From assembly GCA_028866895.1 (NCBI GenBank), contig JAGWHF010000008.1:37734-101733 (forward strand): 64,000 bases of DNA. The letters are read 5' to 3'. The first letter of the stretch is position 1; the number at the start of each line of letters is the position of its first letter. Below are positions 59,689 through 64,000 of this stretch, in pieces. The notes beneath the pieces are model-generated. The model saw only the letters and a program-made list of their open reading frames with translations. It did not search any database and was not told the DNA's origin. Position numbers and translations under genes: made by a program. The DNA comes from Nitrososphaerota archaeon (GTDB taxonomy: Archaea > Thermoproteota > Nitrososphaeria > Nitrososphaerales > Nitrosopumilaceae).

Positions 59689-60939
59689 CTACTGGGTTAT
59701 CATTCTGGGCCTTTTGGAATTTCGAATGAAGGCCCAGCCTATTATGACCGCTGCAACCGCCTCTAGCACTGTAAATCCATAAAATGTAAGGGCGTAATTT
59801 GCAGTAAAGAGGAGCCCGCCTGTGACTGTCCCAGCTGAGGTAGCGATGTTTCGCACTGTCTCGTGGGTTGCAAACAGTGCGGGCCTTTGTTCTCTTTGTG
59901 TCAATTCGATCTGGAACGCCTCATGGGTAGGGCCGTAACTTATCCCGGTTGCAGCCATTGCAAGGATTATCCCCAATACTCCGAAAAAGGAATGGACAAG
60001 GATAAGCAGCATTGAGAGCGGGGCTGTAGCCAGGACAGAGGTGAAAAGCACCTTTCCCTTGTCAAATCTGTCAGAAATTATTCCCAAAGGAGTCCGAATT
60101 ATATTTGCAAACACCATTTGGAGACTCAGTATGGCTCCCCACTGGAAGCTGTCAAGTTTTGCAATTCCGGTAGCATAGAATATCAGGTATGGACCTGTCA
60201 TGGAATTTGCCACTATTACCAGGGCATAGGCAGATATCAGAGGCAGAAGGATCCTTGGGAAACCTCTGAAGGCAGGCAATGGGAATTTGGCATGCCGGGT
60301 AGCCTTGACAATGGGGGAATTTTTTGTTGCCATTTCCACCATGGTCTGGCTGGTGAACTGTTGACGGGGGGACTCTCGCAAAAATCTTGCCAAAAGGAGG
60401 GTGGATATGGGCGCCATGGCAAGTGACAGCAGAACCCCGGCCCTAAAACCGTCTATTGTTCCCATGGAATTGACGAGGAATCCGCCAGCCAAGGGTGATA
60501 ATATGGTGGGAACGGCTGTCAACGTTTGGTAAAGCGAGAGCTGGGCCGTCCTGCCCTTGTGCGTAGTAGTATCTGCCACTAGCAGTCTCCATGTTGTAGA
60601 ACCGACAGCGCCTGTTGCTCCTATCAGTATGGGTATTGATAGGGTTGTCCAGCTGTTGGAGAAATAGTAGCCGAGAAGTACTGCTGGGCCTATCAGCGAG
60701 GTGAGAATTGCAATCCTTTTCAGGCTTGCCATCTGGCTGATCCCAGCCCCCGAAATGGCGGAGGGAATTCCAATCAATGTGGCAAAGGTTGTAACCATGC
60801 CATACTGCAGAACTGTCCCTCCAAGAGATGTGAAATAAACAGGGAGGAAGGAGAGGGCTACGTTACTTGCACTAGAGATAGAGGTCGCTAATACTAGCGT
60901 AAGGATATTTCCTCTGGGGACTATATCTTTCGTACCCAT
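59689..60939 (-). CDS. Major facilitator superfamily transporter
   Basis: The 416-residue protein has about 12 predicted membrane helices with the MFS loop pattern: the 2-3 loop after TLIGIPSAISGAG, the central break near residue 200-220 and a second loop RTPLGIISDRFDKGKV in the second half. No specificity motif is recognised. It is a single gene between the PNGase-like and universal stress genes. Confidence 0.85.
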   Translation of the reverse strand: MGTKDIVPRGNILTLVLATSISSASNVALSFLPVYFTSLGGTVLQYGMVTTFATLIGIPSAISGAGISQMASLKRIAILTSLIGPAVLLGYYFSNSWTTLSIPILIGATGAVGSTTWRLLVADTTTHKGRTAQLSLYQTLTAVPTILSPLAGGFLVNSMGTIDGFRAGVLLSLAMAPISTLLLARFLRESPRQQFTSQTMVEMATKNSPIVKATRHAKFPLPAFRGFPRILLPLISAYALVIVANSMTGPYLIFYATGIAKLDSFQWGAILSLQMVFANIIRTPLGIISDRFDKGKVLFTSVLATAPLSMLLILVHSFFGVLGIILAMAATGISYGPTHEAFQIELTQREQRPALFATHETVRNIATSAGTVTGGLLFTANYALTFYGFTVLEAVAAVIIGWAFIRNSKRPRMITQ

Positions 60940-61027
60940 TACCTTCGGAATAGCTCTACATTAACTTGATGTGGTTTTCAGAGTGAAATCATGGAAATGT
61001 GGACCGTGTGGGCAGGATTTCCGGGAG

Positions 61028-61468
61028 TCATTTAATGATAAGGACGGGACATTTTGAGTGCTGGGAGACCCCGCTTGCCACGCTTCCTAAAAGTAATTTT
61101 TTAAACCCTCCAAGCCCGCGCGAGCCCATGACGATGATGTCTACACCATTTGCTTCGGCATAATTGAGCAGCTCTTCCGTTATTGACACGCCCTCCAACA
61201 CTTCAGCCTTTGCTGGAATTCCCAGATCCTTTAACTTGGATTCTATTTTTGCAAGGGCGGAAGAGGCGTTCTGCCTAATCAGCGTCATCGTTTCAGCGTA
61301 GGAAGCTCCAAACTCGGGGTCCATCGGAACTTGAGGAACAACGCATGAAACCACGCTTATCTTCGCACCCGCGTATTTCCTTGCAAGATCTATTGCCACA
61401 TCAAGTGCTCTGCTGGCAGGATCTGACTGGTCGTATGGCACCATTATGTGTTTAATCATGCAATTCAA
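61028..61468 (-). CDS. Universal stress protein (UspA family)
   Basis: This 146-residue UspA-fold protein starts IKHIMVPYDQSDPASRALDVAID and has the ATP-binding motif IVMGSRGLGGFKKLLLGSVASGVSQHSKCPVLIIK near the C-terminus (G-x2-G-x(9)-G-S). Such proteins bind ATP and respond to stress. It lies next to a CBS protein on the same strand, a common pairing in archaea. Confidence 0.92.
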   Translation of the reverse strand: MNCMIKHIMVPYDQSDPASRALDVAIDLARKYAGAKISVVSCVVPQVPMDPEFGASYAETMTLIRQNASSALAKIESKLKDLGIPAKAEVLEGVSITEELLNYAEANGVDIIVMGSRGLGGFKKLLLGSVASGVSQHSKCPVLIIK

Positions 61469-61505
61469 CCACTACCTGTTGCTTTAAACCATCGCCCAAT
61501 CTTTA

Positions 61506-62366
61506 CTAGAGAAAGTGGGTGTCCTTCTTTATGAGCCTAAAGTGCGTTTCTACCTTGGAATACGCCTTGACTATATCAGTGGAGCTGATTATCCCCTCGA
61601 GGGATCCTTCTTCGTTGATTACGGGGATGCCGCTTACTTTGAAATCGGTCATTAATTTGGCAGCTGTGGCAAGATCGTCTTCCTTTTCCACGGTGAGTAG
61701 GTCATTTCCGACCAGGTTTCCCACCTTCATGTCTTTTGCCTTGATGCTTGGCAGGAGGTAGTCGCGCGTGCTCTTGCTTGCCTTGAAGAAGTCGCTGTTC
61801 CTCATGAATGTGTCGTATGATATCACGCTAATGGGTTTTCCATCGTTGTCCGTCACGACTAATCGCGAGATCTTGTTTTTGTTTAGCATGTCCAAGGAGT
61901 AATAGAGGGAATCCGACTTGCGGCATGTGATTATCTTGTCCGACATATAGTCTTCCACTCTGTAAATCCTGCTGTAAAGCAAGGCAAAGTTTTTGGCCAG
62001 GTCGGATTTCGTTATGATGCCTACAAGCTTGCCATCATTATCTACAACCAGTACGGAGCTTATCTGGAATGTGTCCATCCTGACGGCAGACTGCATTGGT
62101 ATGTCGTCATCTTCCGCGTTTATCGTTACTAGGTTCCTGGTCATTACATTTTGGACGGGGATCTTGTCGAGGGTCTTGGTTGTCCTGTCCTTCTGCAGAA
62201 ACCTTCCTATATCTCGTTCAGTGATTATCCCTACCGGGATGTCGTTGTTGACTATGACAATCCGCTTTAGGTCGTTTTTTTGCATCAGGAATAACGCATC
62301 ATGTAGGGTGGCGGTTGTACCAAGTGTAATTACGGGAGTAGTGAATCTGTGTACCCGGGCCATCAT
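61506..62366 (-). CDS. Protein with four CBS domains
   Basis: The 286-residue protein consists of four CBS motifs: LKRIVIVNNDIPVGIITERDIGRF, SVLVVDNDGKLVGIITKSDLAK, RLVVTDNDGKPISVISYDTF and GIPVINEEGSLEGIISSTD. CBS pairs (Bateman modules) bind adenine nucleotides and often regulate partner proteins. Its neighbour is a universal stress protein, suggesting an energy- or stress-sensing role. No effector domain is attached. Confidence 0.92.
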   Translation of the reverse strand: MMARVHRFTTPVITLGTTATLHDALFLMQKNDLKRIVIVNNDIPVGIITERDIGRFLQKDRTTKTLDKIPVQNVMTRNLVTINAEDDDIPMQSAVRMDTFQISSVLVVDNDGKLVGIITKSDLAKNFALLYSRIYRVEDYMSDKIITCRKSDSLYYSLDMLNKNKISRLVVTDNDGKPISVISYDTFMRNSDFFKASKSTRDYLLPSIKAKDMKVGNLVGNDLLTVEKEDDLATAAKLMTDFKVSGIPVINEEGSLEGIISSTDIVKAYSKVETHFRLIKKDTHFL

Positions 62367-62454
62367 GAGATCATCTTGCCAATTATGTGATTTAAAGCGG
62401 CCATACTATTTTCAGTCATGATTATCATCCATGTTTTGAAAAATATCGGGATTC

Positions 62455-62799
62455 CTAATTGCCATTTGTTGATGGGTTAGGAATTATCTCTACTTCCAAC
62501 AAGCCGTTGTTAAAGCAGGTCATGATGGACTTTATCTTTGATTTGTACAAAAAGTACTTCTTTCCATCCTGGCTTATGGAGCCTGATATGCCGAGCAACT
62601 TGTGGGCGTGGAGTCTCTGGACACGTCTGTAGGCTGTACTGATTGGTATCCCGCATTCATTGCTTATGTCTATTGCCGACTTTGGCATGTCCATGGTGGA
62701 TTCCAGGATTACTCGCGAATACCTGTCCGCCATGATCTCAAGCAACGTGTCTTTTGTCGTCTGTTCTTGGACCTGTTTGCCTTGTAGTAACACTTGCAT
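62455..62799 (-). CDS. Winged-helix transcriptional regulator
   Basis: The 114-residue protein has an HTH (EIMADRYSRVILESTMDMP, AIDISNECGIPISTAYRRVQRLHAHKLLGI) and a wing (KKYFLYKSKI), followed by a short beta C-terminus. It resembles the ArsR-like winged-helix proteins of Thaumarchaeota. It is separated from the CBS gene by 88 bases and may regulate it. Confidence 0.75.
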   Translation of the reverse strand: MQVLLQGKQVQEQTTKDTLLEIMADRYSRVILESTMDMPKSAIDISNECGIPISTAYRRVQRLHAHKLLGISGSISQDGKKYFLYKSKIKSIMTCFNNGLLEVEIIPNPSTNGN

Positions 62800-62944
62800 G
62801 AGTCAATTATCGGCAGCTTGCGATATAACAAGTAGGACCGCATTGCAATGCAATGCACACAAAGCACGAACAAATATGGGAATTTTTTACCAGTCCTGAT
62901 AATGCTAATTTCGGTTTAAATTGTTAATTTCGATACTTTCTACC

Positions 62945-63277
62945 ATGTCGCAAAATGCAAGGACCCAGTACGTGAATTTTCTGGAACATCTGGAAAGCAA
63001 GCTAGGGAAGATTGATCTCAAACTTGCGACGGATGTCTTGTATTATGAGAGGAACTTCACGGATGTGGAGCCCAAAGTCGAACTGGCCATTCACTACAGG
63101 CAGGGATCCAACTTGGACAAGAAAAAGTTTGATTTGGAGTCCAGATATCTGGTTGCCCGCGAAGGTGAACATGGCATGAAGGCGGTCGGACTGGCGTCGC
63201 TCGAGGACCTGATGAATCTGTCCAGCGATCCGGATGTCGATAGAATTACGGGATTTGCCACGTGCGCGTCTTATTAG
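62945..63277 (+). CDS. Conserved hypothetical protein
   Basis: From ATG 62945 the 110-residue protein is helical at the N-terminus (YVNFLEHLESKLGKIDLKLATDV) then beta-rich with charged residues, and ends in a Cys-containing tail (GFATCASY). Upstream codons are unlikely to be coding. No function is recognised. It converges on the RHH gene at 63303. Confidence 0.55.
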   Translation: MSQNARTQYVNFLEHLESKLGKIDLKLATDVLYYERNFTDVEPKVELAIHYRQGSNLDKKKFDLESRYLVAREGEHGMKAVGLASLEDLMNLSSDPDVDRITGFATCASY

Positions 63278-63302
63278 CCCGCACGCGGCAATTTTTTTAA
63301 AC

Positions 63303-63881
63303 CTAATAATCGTGCTCGCTAAAATCTGATCCCAAGGCGCTGCTGATTATGGCGGTGTTGGGCGTCGTCCTGGACTTGACTGCGAGGTTTGGAAGGAACT
63401 GGTAAAAGATTTGCTTTAGCAACATTTCGGTGAAAAGGGACCATTTTATCCCTAGGTTGTGCTGTACGATGAAGTGGTGGGTCTCGCCCTCTATCCTGTG
63501 GTCCGAGGTCATTCCGGATGCTCTCATATAGTCCTCAAAGGCCTCGATGGCCCTTTTTAGGTCGTAGTTTCCTTTCATGAACATCACCCAGTCCTTTACC
63601 AGTGGAATCATGACATCTATTATCTTGTTTATGGAATCCCCCTCCATTTCTTCTCCCAAGGTTTTCAAAACATCCTTGGGTACGGGCACCATTCCAATAT
63701 TCTCTGCAAACCTGTCCCAGTTGATGTATTTCTCAAGGATCTGCTTTACAAGCACGTTTTGTGATATCTTTCTCTGCATTGCCTCAGTTTCCAGCTCAGT
63801 CACTATATGGGCAGGAAGCCGGTAGCTTATACTCCTCGTATCTTCATGTTTTGGTGGGTGCGGTTTTCTTTTCACAGCCAT
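63303..63881 (-). CDS. RHH protein with the same C-terminal domain as 50090
   Basis: The 192-residue protein has an N-terminal ribbon-helix-helix (RSISYRLPAHIVTELETEAM...LVKQILEKYINW) and a C-terminal domain with THHFIVQHNLGIKWSLFTEMLLKQ. Order and motif match the element gene at 50090, so these two are paralogous although one sits in a mobile element. It probably binds DNA; the domain role is unknown. Confidence 0.68.
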   Translation of the reverse strand: MAVKRKPHPPKHEDTRSISYRLPAHIVTELETEAMQRKISQNVLVKQILEKYINWDRFAENIGMVPVPKDVLKTLGEEMEGDSINKIIDVMIPLVKDWVMFMKGNYDLKRAIEAFEDYMRASGMTSDHRIEGETHHFIVQHNLGIKWSLFTEMLLKQIFYQFLPNLAVKSRTTPNTAIISSALGSDFSEHDY

Positions 63882-64000
63882 GGGCGTAGACTATATCCCA
63901 TGGAGCCATCTTATATAATTAGTTGAGAGATGGGCATATTTCCTACCCTGATTTTACCTTGTTCTAAAAATCATTTAATGAAAAATGCTTTGGATCACCC

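Noticed and set aside
60118..60426. Plus-strand frame opposite the MFS gene
   Set aside because: It lies fully inside a clear 12-helix transporter and shows no features of its own.

Overview
The window is a chromosomal segment of a Thaumarchaeota/Nitrososphaeria archaeon, judged from gene content only. The information-processing genes are archaeal: a histone, S17e, S30e, L21e, RpoF, aIF1A, aIF2-beta, fibrillarin/Nop5, RadA, topoisomerase VI and an RPC34-like factor. Genes are densely packed, TTG and GTG starts are common, and TATA-like boxes often lie about 25 bases before the start codon, as expected for leaderless transcripts. Many small zinc-ribbon and winged-helix proteins match what is usual in this phylum. 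No ammonia-oxidation gene is present, so I do not assign a genus or lifestyle.

1-43.7 kb is mostly core chromosome. At the left edge an AIPR-type defence gene sits beside tRNA-Cys. Next come histone, TatD, S17e and a tRNA-modification group: a ubiquitin-like/Cgi121 fusion, a THUMP protein and TsaC. Then follow purA, pyrF, a cis-prenyltransferase without an ordinary start codon, aIF2-beta/DUF424, and aIF1A/RIO1/KH/Topo VI B and A. After these are ubiX, mtnP-apt, a long Ig-like surface protein, an OLD-like ATPase/Toprim protein, RPC34-like/rlmE/trm1, rnhB, fibrillarin-Nop5, pyrD-pyrK, a B12-type radical SAM enzyme of the family that includes GDGT-ring synthases, S30e, radA, and the classical L21e-rpoF-DUF655-rsmA-HemK operon.

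43.76-55.09 kb is an integrated mobile element. It starts at the 3' end of tRNA-Ser(GCT), carries a tyrosine recombinase next to that tRNA, and ends at a perfect 12-base copy of the tRNA 3' end. Its cargo is unusual: a stand-alone Spo11/Topo VI-A-like Toprim protein (Mini-A type), a GNAT protein, an AbrB-like DNA-binding protein overlapping an actin-like ATPase (possible partition pair), AbrB, winged-helix and ribbon-helix-helix regulators, and a duplicated module of secreted proteins. Both copies of that module share an upstream array of TTTATCA repeats. The same half-site forms an inverted repeat over the start of the small RHH gene, which suggests an element-encoded regulon.

55.1-64 kb returns to chromosome: small zinc-ribbon and coiled-coil genes, a SirB1/TPR protein, an MscS-like membrane protein, a striking homologue of eukaryotic peptide:N-glycanase (NGLY1/Png1), an MFS transporter, a universal stress protein, a four-CBS protein, and an RHH protein that appears related to one inside the element.

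The strongest leads are the Mini-A protein, the AbrB-like/actin pair, the RHH/TTTATCA regulon, the NGLY1-like protein and the ubiquitin-like/Cgi121 fusion.
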